From the NCBI RefSeq assembly GCF_014127105.1, contig NZ_CP059902.1, positions 2,513,001 through 2,577,000 of the forward strand: a DNA stretch of 64,000 nucleotides, in the 5' to 3' direction. A program made the translations under genes and the position numbers. Origin of the DNA: Devosia sp. MC521 (GTDB lineage: Bacteria; Pseudomonadota; Alphaproteobacteria; Rhizobiales; Devosiaceae). Of the stretch, positions 40,526 to 48,939 are shown piece by piece (position 1 is the stretch's first letter; each line of letters begins with the position of its first letter). The notes beneath the pieces are model-generated. The model saw only the letters and a program-made list of their open reading frames with translations, made no database searches and had not been told where the DNA came from.

Positions 40526-43432
40526 ATGCCCGGCATAACTATCGCTTTCTTGTGTGTCGTGCCCTTCATCGCCAGTGCACTGGTGCTGAACTTTCCTGCT
40601 GCTGCTCGAAATGCCGTTGCCTGGGTGGCCGGTGCTGTTTGCGCTGCGGGTCTTGCGGCAACGATCAGCTTTTTCCCACAAATCGCAACTGGTGGGGCTG
40701 TTCAACACACGATCGAGTGGATGCCTTCGGCAGGACTCAACCTCACGTTCCGCATGGATGGCCTTGCTTGGCTCTTCAGCATTCTGATCACCTTTATCGG
40801 CGTTCTGGTTGTTCTTTACGCGCGCTACTACATGTCGCCGCGCGATCCCGTTCCGCGTTTTTACGCCCTTCTGCTCGCCTTCATGGGCGCCATGCTCGGC
40901 GTGGTGCTATCCGGTAATGTGATCCAACTCGCCATTTTCTGGGAAATGACCAGCTTGGTCTCGTTCCTGCTGATTGGCTATTGGTATCACCGTGGTGACG
41001 CCCGCGACGGCGCGCGCATGGCGCTCATTATTACCGGCACGGGTGGACTCGCCCTGTTTGTGGCGCTGCTGCTGATCGGTCACATTGTTGGTAGCTACGA
41101 GCTCAACGACATTCTCGCCTCTGGCGATCTGATCGTTTCGCACGAGCTCTATCCGGTCACGCTGATCCTCTTCCTGCTCGGCGCTTTCACCAAAAGCGCG
41201 CAGTTCCCCTTCCACTTCTGGCTGCCGAACGCGATGACCGCGCCGACCCCTGTGTCGGCCTATCTGCACTCCGCAACCATGGTGAAGGCGGGCGTATTCA
41301 TGCTCGCCCGCTTCTGGCCGGTTCTGTCGCAATCTGACCTCTGGTTCTGGATTGTTACCTATTCCGGCCTCGCAACGCTTCTGCTCGGCTCTTACGTCGC
41401 GCTCTACCAGCGCGATCTGAAGGGCCTTTTGGCCTATTCGACCATCAGCCATCTGGGCCTGATCACCACACTTCTCGGCATGGGCACACCGCTCGCTGCG
41501 GTCGCTGCGATCTTCCACATTGCCAACCATGCGACCTTTAAGGCGTCGCTGTTCATGGCGGTGGGCATCATCGACCACGAAACCGGCACCCGAGACATCC
41601 GCAAACTGTCGGGCCTGCGCAAGGCCATGCCATTTACCGCGCTGTTCTCGATCATTGCCTGCGCGGCCATGGCCGGCGTTCCGCTGTTGAACGGTTTCCT
41701 CTCCAAGGAAATGTTCTTCACCGAAACCGCAGAGTTCAACGAGAACCCCTTCGTCAACATCTCGCTGCCACTCATCGCAACGATTGCGGGCGCCTTCTCG
41801 GTCGCCTACTCGCTGAAATTCGTCCACGGCGTCTTCTTCGGCCCGGAAAGCACCGAGCTCGAAAAGACCCCGCACGAGCCCCCAGCGCTTATGCGTCGCC
41901 CGATCGAGCTCTTGGTTATCATCTGTCTCGCCGTCGGCATTGTGCCCGGCTTGACTATCGGACCTTACCTCGCTGCCGCTGTAGCCTCAGTACTTGGCCA
42001 AGATGTGCCTTACTACAGCCTGTCGATCTGGCACGGCTTCAACCTGCCACTGATCATGAGCTTGATTGCCCTCGCGGGCGGCGTGCTCATCTACATGCTT
42101 TACAACCGCCAGCTGCGCGACACCGATCAGGCGCCACTGTTCCGCGGCATCATCGGCCAGCGTATTTTTGAGCGTCTCCTGCTGACGGCGACCAATCGTT
42201 GGGCCAAGAACACCGTCCAAAAGCTCGGCACCACCCGTCTGCAAACACAGCTGCTTATCGTGGTGCTCGCCTCCCTCTTCGCGGGCTTTGGCGCCGGTTG
42301 GGCACGCATGGGCAATCTGCCGCTGCCGGAGAGCTTCGATCCGATTTTGGCCATTGTCTGGCTCTTGGGCGGTTTCAGTGCTCTGGCCGCAGCACAGCAA
42401 GCCAAATTCCATCGCCTTGCCGCGCTCATTCTCATGGGCGGAGCGGGTCTTGCGACCTGCCTAACCTTTGCGTGGTTCTCCGCGCCAGATTTGGCGCTGA
42501 CCCAACTTCTGGCCGAAATTGCCACGACCGTGCTGATCCTTCTTGGCCTGCGTTGGCTGCCAAAACGCAGTCCCGTTGCCGAAGACACCACTTGGGCCGT
42601 TCGCATTCGCCGTCACCGCGACTTCGCCATTGCCACCGCAGTTGGCCTCGGCGTTGGCCTGGCCGCCTATGCCATCATGACCCGCCCCGCCGTCGATGGC
42701 ATCTCGCGCTACTTCGTCGAGAACGCCTACGCCAAGGGTGGTGGCACCAATATCGTCAACGTGATGCTGGTCGACTTCCGCGGTTTTGATACCTTGGGCG
42801 AAATCACTGTTCTCGGCGTTGTCGCGCTCACGGTCTTCGCCCTGCTGCGCCGCTTCCGTCCAGCCAGTGACTCTGTCTCTCGCCCTGAACAGCAGGTCGC
42901 GCAAGCCACCTTTGCCGAAACCGAAGAAGACGACCGCAAGGCGCTCAACGAGTTCATGCTCGTCCCAGCCCAAATCATGCGCTGGCTCTTCCCGGTCATT
43001 GTAACCATTGCGCTCTACATGCTGTTGCGTGGCCATGATCTACCAGGTGGTGGCTTTATTGCCGGCATCATCATGTCGCTGGCCTTCATTCTCCAGTACA
43101 TGTCGAATGGCATTCGCTGGGTTGAAAGCCGCCTCCGTATCCGTCCGATCCTCTGGATTGGTTGGGGCCTAATGGCAGCCTTGGTCACGGGTTTGGCGTC
43201 TATGGCCCTCGGTTATCCGTTCCTCACGACGGCTTTCGCCTATCTCGACATACCGCTCATCGGCAAAGTGCCGCTAGCGAGCGCTCTCATTTTCGATATT
43301 GGCGTGTTCACACTCGTGGTCGGCGCAACTGTGCTCTTGCTCATTGCTCTCGCCCACCAGTCCATCCGTGGACCAAAGCCTGCCTCAGCGCCGCGCCGTA
43401 AGCCAACCAAGGGAGCTGATCAATGGAACTGA
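40526..43432 (+). CDS. mrpA: Mrp Na+/H+ antiporter subunit A, fused with B domain
   Basis: A 968-residue membrane protein, homologous to complex I NuoL. More than 20 helices are expected. FHFWLPNAMTAPTPVSAYLHSATMVKAG and the PLLNGFLSKEMFF block are standard proton-pathway motifs. The last 170 residues form the MrpB domain (LRGHDLPGGGFIAGIIMSLAFILQYM), fused as in rhizobial PhaAB. The complex exports Na+ or K+ in exchange for protons and supports salt and alkaline tolerance. ATG at 40526 is used; the ribosome site is weak. Its end overlaps mrpC by ten bases. Confidence 0.95.
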   Translation: MPGITIAFLCVVPFIASALVLNFPAAARNAVAWVAGAVCAAGLAATISFFPQIATGGAVQHTIEWMPSAGLNLTFRMDGLAWLFSILITFIGVLVVLYARYYMSPRDPVPRFYALLLAFMGAMLGVVLSGNVIQLAIFWEMTSLVSFLLIGYWYHRGDARDGARMALIITGTGGLALFVALLLIGHIVGSYELNDILASGDLIVSHELYPVTLILFLLGAFTKSAQFPFHFWLPNAMTAPTPVSAYLHSATMVKAGVFMLARFWPVLSQSDLWFWIVTYSGLATLLLGSYVALYQRDLKGLLAYSTISHLGLITTLLGMGTPLAAVAAIFHIANHATFKASLFMAVGIIDHETGTRDIRKLSGLRKAMPFTALFSIIACAAMAGVPLLNGFLSKEMFFTETAEFNENPFVNISLPLIATIAGAFSVAYSLKFVHGVFFGPESTELEKTPHEPPALMRRPIELLVIICLAVGIVPGLTIGPYLAAAVASVLGQDVPYYSLSIWHGFNLPLIMSLIALAGGVLIYMLYNRQLRDTDQAPLFRGIIGQRIFERLLLTATNRWAKNTVQKLGTTRLQTQLLIVVLASLFAGFGAGWARMGNLPLPESFDPILAIVWLLGGFSALAAAQQAKFHRLAALILMGGAGLATCLTFAWFSAPDLALTQLLAEIATTVLILLGLRWLPKRSPVAEDTTWAVRIRRHRDFAIATAVGLGVGLAAYAIMTRPAVDGISRYFVENAYAKGGGTNIVNVMLVDFRGFDTLGEITVLGVVALTVFALLRRFRPASDSVSRPEQQVAQATFAETEEDDRKALNEFMLVPAQIMRWLFPVIVTIALYMLLRGHDLPGGGFIAGIIMSLAFILQYMSNGIRWVESRLRIRPILWIGWGLMAALVTGLASMALGYPFLTTAFAYLDIPLIGKVPLASALIFDIGVFTLVVGATVLLLIALAHQSIRGPKPASAPRRKPTKGADQWN

Positions 43433-43761
43433 CCCTTGCCATCGCCATTGGCGTTCTCACCGCGTCCGGCACCTATCTCGTCCTGCGTCCTCGCACCTTC
43501 CAGGTGATCATTGGTCTGTCGCTCATTTCCTATGGCGTGAACCTATTCATTCTCTCGATGGGCCGCCTGCGTACGGATGCCCCACCGATCATCACAGACA
43601 AAGCAAACATCGACCCATCTCAATATGCTGACCCGGTTCCGCAAGCGCTGGTTCTGACCGCAATCGTCATCGGCTTTGCGATGACTGCTCTTTTCCTCGT
43701 CGTCATGCTGGCCACCCGTGGCCTGTCGGGCAATGACCACGTCGACGGAAAGGGGAGCTAA
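43423..43761 (+). CDS. mrpC: Mrp antiporter subunit C
   Basis: A 112-residue NuoK-like subunit with three membrane helices. GVLTASGTYLVLRPRTFQVIIGLSLISYGVNLFILS-like helix 1-2 and DPVPQALVLTAIVIGFAMTA helix 3 are characteristic. It overlaps mrpA and is followed by mrpD after two bases. Confidence 0.95.
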   Translation: MELTLAIAIGVLTASGTYLVLRPRTFQVIIGLSLISYGVNLFILSMGRLRTDAPPIITDKANIDPSQYADPVPQALVLTAIVIGFAMTALFLVVMLATRGLSGNDHVDGKGS

Positions 43762-43763
43762 GG

Positions 43764-45347
43764 ATGGATCTCGCTCACGTCGCTATTCTACCGATCCTCA
43801 TTCCGATGATCGCCGTCATCACCAATCTGCTGATTGGTGATGGTCGCAGCGATCGTTTCGTCGGATTGAACATCGCTTTCGCCGCAATGAGCGTACTGGT
43901 TGCAGTACTGCTCGTCGCTTCGATCATTCTAGCTGGCGATGCGGCAGTGGCCGTTTACCCGCTTGGCAATTGGCCCGTACCGTTCGGCATTGTGCTGGTT
44001 GCGGACCGACTGGCCGCAATCATGGTGCTGCTCACAGCGGTCCTCGCCTTTGCTGCCTTGGTGTTTGCATCGGCCCATTGGTATCGCAATGGCACGAACT
44101 TCTTCCCACTCTTCCACGCCCTGACCATCGGTCTTTATGGCGCGTTCCTGACTGGGGACTTGTTCAACCTTTTCGTCTTCTTCGAAATCCTGCTGGCCGC
44201 GTCCTATGGTCTGGTTTTACATGGTGGTGGTCGCAATCGCGTCCGCCCTGCCCTGCACTATATCGCCGTCAATCTGGTCGCCTCATCGCTCTTCCTCATC
44301 GGCGTAGCCTTGATCTATGGCACCACCGGCACCTTAAACATGGCCGATATCGCTCGCGTATCGGCGCAGTTGGGTGAAGAGAACCGCGGTCTGTTTGAAG
44401 CAGGCGCTGCTATTCTCGGCGTTGCTTTCCTCGTCAAGGCTGGCGCCTGGCCCCTGCACTTCTGGCTCCCGACCGCCTATTCGGCAGCAGTTCCGCCGGT
44501 CGCAGCCCTCTTTGCGATCATGACAAAGGTCGGCTTCTATGCCCTCTTGCGTCTCTGGACCCTCGTCTTTGGCGAAGGCAATGATTTCGGCCAGAACACG
44601 CTATTCGTGCTCGGCCTTCTCACCATTGCCTATGGCAGCTTGGGCGTACTGCAGTCCAAGGCTCTCGATCGCCTCGCCAGCTACTTGATCATCGTTTCTG
44701 CAGGCACGCTGCTGCTCAGCGTTGCCTATAACGACCCCGGCGTCACAGCTGGCGCGCTGTTCTACGTGATCGTCGCAACTCTCGCAGCGGGTGCCCTGTT
44801 CCTCCTCAAAGACATCATCGACCAAGGCTTGCCCGCGGAAGCGCAAGTTCTCGCCGTTTCGCTCGAATTCTACGGCGACGAAGAAGATGAAGAGATCGAC
44901 GAAGATCAGGAAGTTAGCCCCACCATTCCCGCCGGAACGGCGCTGATCAGCTGCTGCTTCGCCATTATCGCCCTGTTGATGGCGGGCCTGCCGCCTTTTG
45001 CTGGCTTCTTGTCGAAGTTCATCATGCTGTCCTCAGCGTTCGACGCAAGCAATGCTCCAACTGCGGCGACCTGGTGGTACACTGCGGCAATGATCATTTC
45101 AGGGCTCTTGGTGCTCATCGCCATGGTGCGTAACGGCATCAACATCTTCTGGACCTCCATGCCTGAAGAAGGCATCCAGGTGCGGGTGGCCGAAATTCAG
45201 CCCATCATCGGCTTGATTGGCATCTGCGTGCTAATGACCTTGTTTGCCGGGCCCATCCTCGACATCCTCAACGACACGGCCGCCCTCTTGCATTCGCCTC
45301 AGGCCTATATCGACGCTGTCTTCACCAGCATGAGGAACACACAATGA
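43764..45347 (+). CDS. mrpD: Mrp antiporter subunit D
   Basis: A 527-residue NuoN/NuoM-like membrane subunit. LFVFFEILLAASYGLVLHGG, FLVKAGAWPLHFWLPTAYSAA and PPFAGFLSKFIML carry the lysines and glutamates of the ion channel. An unusually acidic cytosolic loop (DEEDEEIDEDQE) lies near residue 378. It overlaps mrpE by four bases. Confidence 0.96.
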   Translation: MDLAHVAILPILIPMIAVITNLLIGDGRSDRFVGLNIAFAAMSVLVAVLLVASIILAGDAAVAVYPLGNWPVPFGIVLVADRLAAIMVLLTAVLAFAALVFASAHWYRNGTNFFPLFHALTIGLYGAFLTGDLFNLFVFFEILLAASYGLVLHGGGRNRVRPALHYIAVNLVASSLFLIGVALIYGTTGTLNMADIARVSAQLGEENRGLFEAGAAILGVAFLVKAGAWPLHFWLPTAYSAAVPPVAALFAIMTKVGFYALLRLWTLVFGEGNDFGQNTLFVLGLLTIAYGSLGVLQSKALDRLASYLIIVSAGTLLLSVAYNDPGVTAGALFYVIVATLAAGALFLLKDIIDQGLPAEAQVLAVSLEFYGDEEDEEIDEDQEVSPTIPAGTALISCCFAIIALLMAGLPPFAGFLSKFIMLSSAFDASNAPTAATWWYTAAMIISGLLVLIAMVRNGINIFWTSMPEEGIQVRVAEIQPIIGLIGICVLMTLFAGPILDILNDTAALLHSPQAYIDAVFTSMRNTQ

Positions 45348-45829
45348 GCAGGCTGTTCCCCTATCCTGTCCTCTCGCTCATGCTGCTGTTGTTGTGGCTC
45401 ACGCTGCAGCAATCTGCCGGGCTCGGCCACATCATAATGGGCATCGCCATAGCGATTGCCGTGCCCCACTTCGCACTCCCCGTTCTGCCGGATCGTGTCC
45501 GCATCAAACGGGTCTTGCCCTTGGTCAAAATGACCTTTGTTGCAGGGCTCGACATTATCCGGTCGAATTTGGCCGTGTTCACTATTCTCATTCAGAGACG
45601 ACCAAAGCCCACGGCCGAGTTCATCGAGATGGAACTCCAACTCACCAATGAGTTTGCCCTGGCCATCTTGGCCTGCATCGTCACCGCCACGCCGGGCAGT
45701 GCTTGGCTGCAATACGACAAAGAACGTAATGTGGTATTGCTCCACGTGTTCGATCTGATTGATGCCGATGAATGGATCAACACCGTCCGCAATCGCTACG
45801 AGAAACCGCTGTTGGAGGTATTCCAATGA
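45344..45829 (+). CDS. mrpE: Mrp antiporter subunit E
   Basis: A 161-residue subunit with two N-terminal membrane helices and a cytosolic C-terminal part containing LANEFALAIL-like and ITATPGSAWLQYD-type segments (here TATPGSAWLQYDKERN), as in all MrpE proteins. It overlaps mrpD and mrpF by four bases each. Confidence 0.94.
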   Translation: MSRLFPYPVLSLMLLLLWLTLQQSAGLGHIIMGIAIAIAVPHFALPVLPDRVRIKRVLPLVKMTFVAGLDIIRSNLAVFTILIQRRPKPTAEFIEMELQLTNEFALAILACIVTATPGSAWLQYDKERNVVLLHVFDLIDADEWINTVRNRYEKPLLEVFQ

Positions 45830-46107
45830 GCCACGATATTCTGATGTGGAGCATTACCAGCGCACAGGTCATGCTTGCGGCCGCGATGCTCGCGACCCTC
45901 TATCGTATGTTCATGGGCCCGCGCGCCCAAGATCGCATCCTGGCGCTCGACGCTCTATACGTCGTCGCCATGCTCCAGCTGATCGCTTTGGGCATTCGCA
46001 CGGCGAACCAAATTTACTTTGAACTGGCCATGCTGATCGGACTTTTGGGCTTTGTCGGCACCGTCGCCTTGGCAAAGTTCCTCATGCGTGGCGAGGTGGT
46101 CGAATGA
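45826..46107 (+). CDS. mrpF: Mrp antiporter subunit F
   Basis: A 93-residue subunit with three helices. RMFMGPRAQDRILALDAL and a C-terminal GFVGTVALAKFLMRGE are typical. ATG at 45826 follows GGAGG and overlaps mrpE; an open extension upstream is rejected. Confidence 0.94.
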   Translation: MSHDILMWSITSAQVMLAAAMLATLYRMFMGPRAQDRILALDALYVVAMLQLIALGIRTANQIYFELAMLIGLLGFVGTVALAKFLMRGEVVE

Positions 46108-46475
46108 TCCCCGACCTTCCCCTCTGGCTCGCAATCATCGTTTCCGCATGCGTGGTTATTGGCTCCTTGCTCACTCTTGCAGGGTGCCTTGGCCTGGTAC
46201 GGCTCAATGATTTTTATCTGCGCATTCATGCCCCCACGATGGGCACAAGCATGGGTGGCGGACTGATCCTCTTGGGCTCGGCAATCTATTTTACCGTCAT
46301 CCAAGAGCGTCCTGTCTTCCATGAGATCGCGATTTTTGTCTTCATGACACTCACGACCCCGGTGACGCTGATGCTGCTCGCACGTGCGTCCTTGTTCCGG
46401 GATCGCTATGAAAAGGCACTGACGGAGGCCAATAAGGCCGAAGACGTCAAGATCGAGAACCAGCCTACAAACTAG
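46104..46475 (+). CDS. mrpG: Mrp antiporter subunit G
   Basis: A 123-residue subunit with three helices: GCLGLVRLNDFYLRIHAPTMGTS near residue 30 is the family signature, and a short charged tail follows. It overlaps mrpF by four bases and ends the Mrp operon. Its TAG overlaps the stop of the convergent TM2 gene. Confidence 0.94.
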   Translation: MIPDLPLWLAIIVSACVVIGSLLTLAGCLGLVRLNDFYLRIHAPTMGTSMGGGLILLGSAIYFTVIQERPVFHEIAIFVFMTLTTPVTLMLLARASLFRDRYEKALTEANKAEDVKIENQPTN

Positions 46476-46780
46476 TAGCGGCGTCCAAGAACGCGGTTCG
46501 CAACCTCATTATTCCGGCGTGAAATCATGCCGGGAATAAGCAAGGCATCAATGAGCCACCACGCGCCCATGATGAACCACAAAAATGCGAACAGTCCGAA
46601 GCTGACAAAAGTCAGCAGCGCAAAAAGCGCAGACATCGCCAGCATGATGAAACCGCTGACCACACGCCCGAGGTAAAAGCGGTGTACACCGATATAGCCG
46701 AGGAAAAACCACAGCACATAGGCGATGATCGGGGACTTCTTTTCGATGTCATACTGCGCATAAGCACGATCTTGCGTCAT
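46472..46780 (-). CDS. TM2-domain membrane protein
   Basis: A 102-residue protein with a TM2 domain: two or three helices with FFLGYIGVHRFYLGRVVSGF. AGGAG five bases before ATG 46780 fixes the start; the open frame upstream is non-coding. The function of bacterial TM2 proteins is unknown. It converges on mrpG with overlapping stop codons (CTAG). Confidence 0.87.
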   Translation of the reverse strand: MTQDRAYAQYDIEKKSPIIAYVLWFFLGYIGVHRFYLGRVVSGFIMLAMSALFALLTFVSFGLFAFLWFIMGAWWLIDALLIPGMISRRNNEVANRVLGRRY

Positions 46781-46808
46781 TTTTTCTCCTAGAAAATTGC
46801 GCCTTATG

Positions 46809-46825
46809 TGGTGGTGGAACCACCA
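46809..46825. promoter_or_regulatory. Palindrome between TM2 and IclR genes, candidate operator
   Basis: TGGTGG-TGGAA-CCACCA is a 6-bp inverted repeat with a 5-base spacer in the divergent gap upstream of the IclR-type regulator, 64 bases from its start. IclR proteins often bind their own promoters. Inference only. Confidence 0.35.
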
Positions 46826-46888
46826 AAATACAAGCGTATCAACGGAACCGCGCTTGACCTTGTTCCGAGACAACGCGACAAAGCTCCC

Positions 46889-47644
46889 ATGCGTGATGGC
46901 GATATCATTCACGGCCTGATTAGAGGCCTATCGGTTATCGAATGTTTCGATGAGGAACATTCACGGATGTCGATCACCGAAGTTTCCGCGAGAACTGGTC
47001 TGGAGCGCGCAACCGCACGCCGATGCCTGCTCACTCTCGTGCATCAAGGCTATGCCACTTATGATGGTAAGTTCTTCCAGCTCACGCCACGCGTCCTAAA
47101 GCTGGGACATTCCTACCTCGCCACCACGCCCCTACCCCGCCTGATCCAGCCATTTTTGGAAGAGCTATCGCGGGATACCAATGAGTCAACGTCTGCAGCA
47201 GTGCTCGATGGAACCGACATTCTTTATGTCGCGCGCGTCTCGACGCGCCGAGTGATGTCCATCAATCTGGCCCAAGGCGCGCGCCTGCCGGCTTATTGCA
47301 CCTCCATGGGCCGCATATTACTGGCCGACCTGCCCCAAGACCAAGCGCGCGATATTCTCGAACGGTCCGAGTTGATTGCCTACACAGAGCGCACCAAGGC
47401 AGATATGCCCTCAATTCTGACAGAGCTGGCCGTCGTCGCGGCTCAGGGCTTTGCGGTCATTGATCAAGAGCTCGAACTCGGCCTCTGTTCCATCGCCGTG
47501 CCGCTCTATAACTCGTCCGGAAAAGTCGTCGCCGCCGTCAACATCGGCGCCCAGACAGCACGCGCTCCGACCTCGAAAATGATCGCGCATTTTTTACCGC
47601 TCATCCGCAAAATTCAGTCCGAGCTGCGCCCCCTCCTGCGTTAA
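46889..47644 (+). CDS. IclR-family transcriptional regulator (PcaR/PobR-like)
   Basis: A 251-residue regulator. An N-terminal winged helix (SVIECFDEEHSRMSITEVSARTGLERATARRCLLTL) and a C-terminal IclR effector domain with LPAYCTSMGRILLA, QGFAVIDQELELGLCSIAVPL and AAVNIG segments are seen. It resembles the PcaR/PobR group controlling aromatic acid breakdown, but no such genes are near. ATG at 46889 gives the usual length; an in-frame GTG at 46808 is possible. Confidence 0.9.
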   Translation: MRDGDIIHGLIRGLSVIECFDEEHSRMSITEVSARTGLERATARRCLLTLVHQGYATYDGKFFQLTPRVLKLGHSYLATTPLPRLIQPFLEELSRDTNESTSAAVLDGTDILYVARVSTRRVMSINLAQGARLPAYCTSMGRILLADLPQDQARDILERSELIAYTERTKADMPSILTELAVVAAQGFAVIDQELELGLCSIAVPLYNSSGKVVAAVNIGAQTARAPTSKMIAHFLPLIRKIQSELRPLLR

Positions 47645-47660
47645 TCGTCTCAGATTCTCT

Positions 47661-47775
47661 GTGTCACACTCCGTCACATAAGCTGTCACACAGCGTATCA
47701 TCTTTCATTTTGTCATTCTAAACCAGCATCTTAGTGCGTCACATACCTGTCACCGAACTGCAATAAATCTGTCGC
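47661..47775 (+). promoter_or_regulatory. Pho-box region upstream of pstS
   Basis: Five GTCAC copies (47663, 47673, 47685, 47738, 47749) plus GTCAT at 47712 and GTCGC at 47771. The pair at 47736-47753 (GCGTCAC-ATAC-CTGTCAC) has the 11-base step of a Pho box, and 47671-47689 has a 12-base step. PhoB binding is expected here, as phoB lies at the end of the same cluster. Confidence 0.75.
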
Positions 47776-47861
47776 CGTGCAGCAATATGGTCCTCCACGT
47801 TCAGGGCGGCCAGACAGATGGCTGGCCAAGACCTAAAACGAATTTCGAGAGGGAATTCCCT

Positions 47862-48872
47862 ATGAAGATCGCACTCTACGCTAGCACCGCTGTTGTCGCT
47901 CTCGCCGCTTTTGGCACTGTCGCCGCTCAGGCTCGCGACACCATCCAGATTGCTGGCTCCTCGACCGTTCTCCCATTCTCTTCCATCGTCGCTGAAGAGT
48001 TTGGCGCGACCTTCCCTGAATTCAACACACCAGTGGTCGGTTCGGGCGGCACCGGTGGTGGCTTCCGTCAGTTCTGCGAAGGCGTTGGTGAAAACACCAT
48101 CGACATCGCCAATGCATCGCGTCCAATCCGTGACAGCGAGCGCGAAGCTTGCAACGCCGCTGGCGTGACCGACATCCGCGAAATCCAGTTCGGCTTTGAC
48201 GGCATTGTTTTCGCATCGGCCGCGTCGGGCGCTGATTTCGCCCTGAAGCCAGAACACGTCTACAAGGCCATCGCGGCTAAGGTTCCTGTTGATGGTGCCC
48301 TTGTCGACAACCCATACACCACTTGGGACCAAGTCGACCCATCCCTGCCGAACCAGCCAATCGCCCTCGCGATCCCTGGCTCGAACCACGGCACGCGCGA
48401 AGTCTTCCAGGAGAAGGTTGTCGCGCCAGGTGCAGAAGCGGTCGGCCTGCCAGACGGCCTTTCGGAAGAGGAAGCCGAAGCCGCTGTCACCACCTTCCGT
48501 CAGGACGTCGTTGTCGAAATCGCCGGCGACTACACCGAAACTCTGGCTCGCCTGACCGCAGACAAGAACACCATCGGCGTGTTCGGCCTTTCGTTCTACG
48601 ACCAGAACAAGGACACCCTCAAGGTCGCGACCATTGATGGCGTTGTTCCTTCGCTCGAAACCGTTGCTGCCGGCGAATACCCAGTTTCCCGTCCACTCTA
48701 CTTCTACGTCAAGGGTCAGCACATCGGCACGATCCCGGGCCTAGCTGAATTCACTGAATACTTCATCTCTGAAGGTATGTCGGGTCAGGGTGGCACTCTC
48801 GAATCCGCGGGTCTGATCCCGCAGCCGGCAGAAGTCACTGCCGAAGTACTGGCTACCTTCCTGGGCCAGTAA
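47862..48872 (+). CDS. pstS: Phosphate ABC transporter, periplasmic binding protein
   Basis: A 336-residue exported protein that captures phosphate for PstCAB. Signal peptide residues 1-24 end VAAQA. Phosphate-contact blocks are IAGSSTVLPFS near residue 30, SGGTGGGFRQFC and IANASRPI, then PGSNHGTREVF. ATG at 47862 follows GAGGG; an upstream in-frame GTG is rejected. Induced under phosphate limitation, judging by the Pho boxes upstream. Confidence 0.95.
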   Translation: MKIALYASTAVVALAAFGTVAAQARDTIQIAGSSTVLPFSSIVAEEFGATFPEFNTPVVGSGGTGGGFRQFCEGVGENTIDIANASRPIRDSEREACNAAGVTDIREIQFGFDGIVFASAASGADFALKPEHVYKAIAAKVPVDGALVDNPYTTWDQVDPSLPNQPIALAIPGSNHGTREVFQEKVVAPGAEAVGLPDGLSEEEAEAAVTTFRQDVVVEIAGDYTETLARLTADKNTIGVFGLSFYDQNKDTLKVATIDGVVPSLETVAAGEYPVSRPLYFYVKGQHIGTIPGLAEFTEYFISEGMSGQGGTLESAGLIPQPAEVTAEVLATFLGQ

Positions 48873-48884
48873 TTCTCCCAAACA

Positions 48885-48909
48885 GCGGGCCGCATCTGAT
48901 GCGGCCCGC
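48885..48909 (+). terminator. Intercistronic hairpin between pstS and pstC
   Basis: An 11-bp perfect stem GCGGGCCGCAT / ATGCGGCCCGC with a 3-base loop, no T-run. It lies 13 bases after the pstS stop and probably protects pstS mRNA or reduces read-through, so that binding protein exceeds membrane subunits. Confidence 0.65.
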
Positions 48910-48939
48910 ATCTCTTAGGGCCAGTAAGGACCCCACAAA

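Noticed and set aside
40907-41875. 322-codon minus-strand open frame opposite mrpA
   Set aside because: Antisense to conserved membrane helices of MrpA; charged, Arg/Glu-rich composition is a shadow effect.
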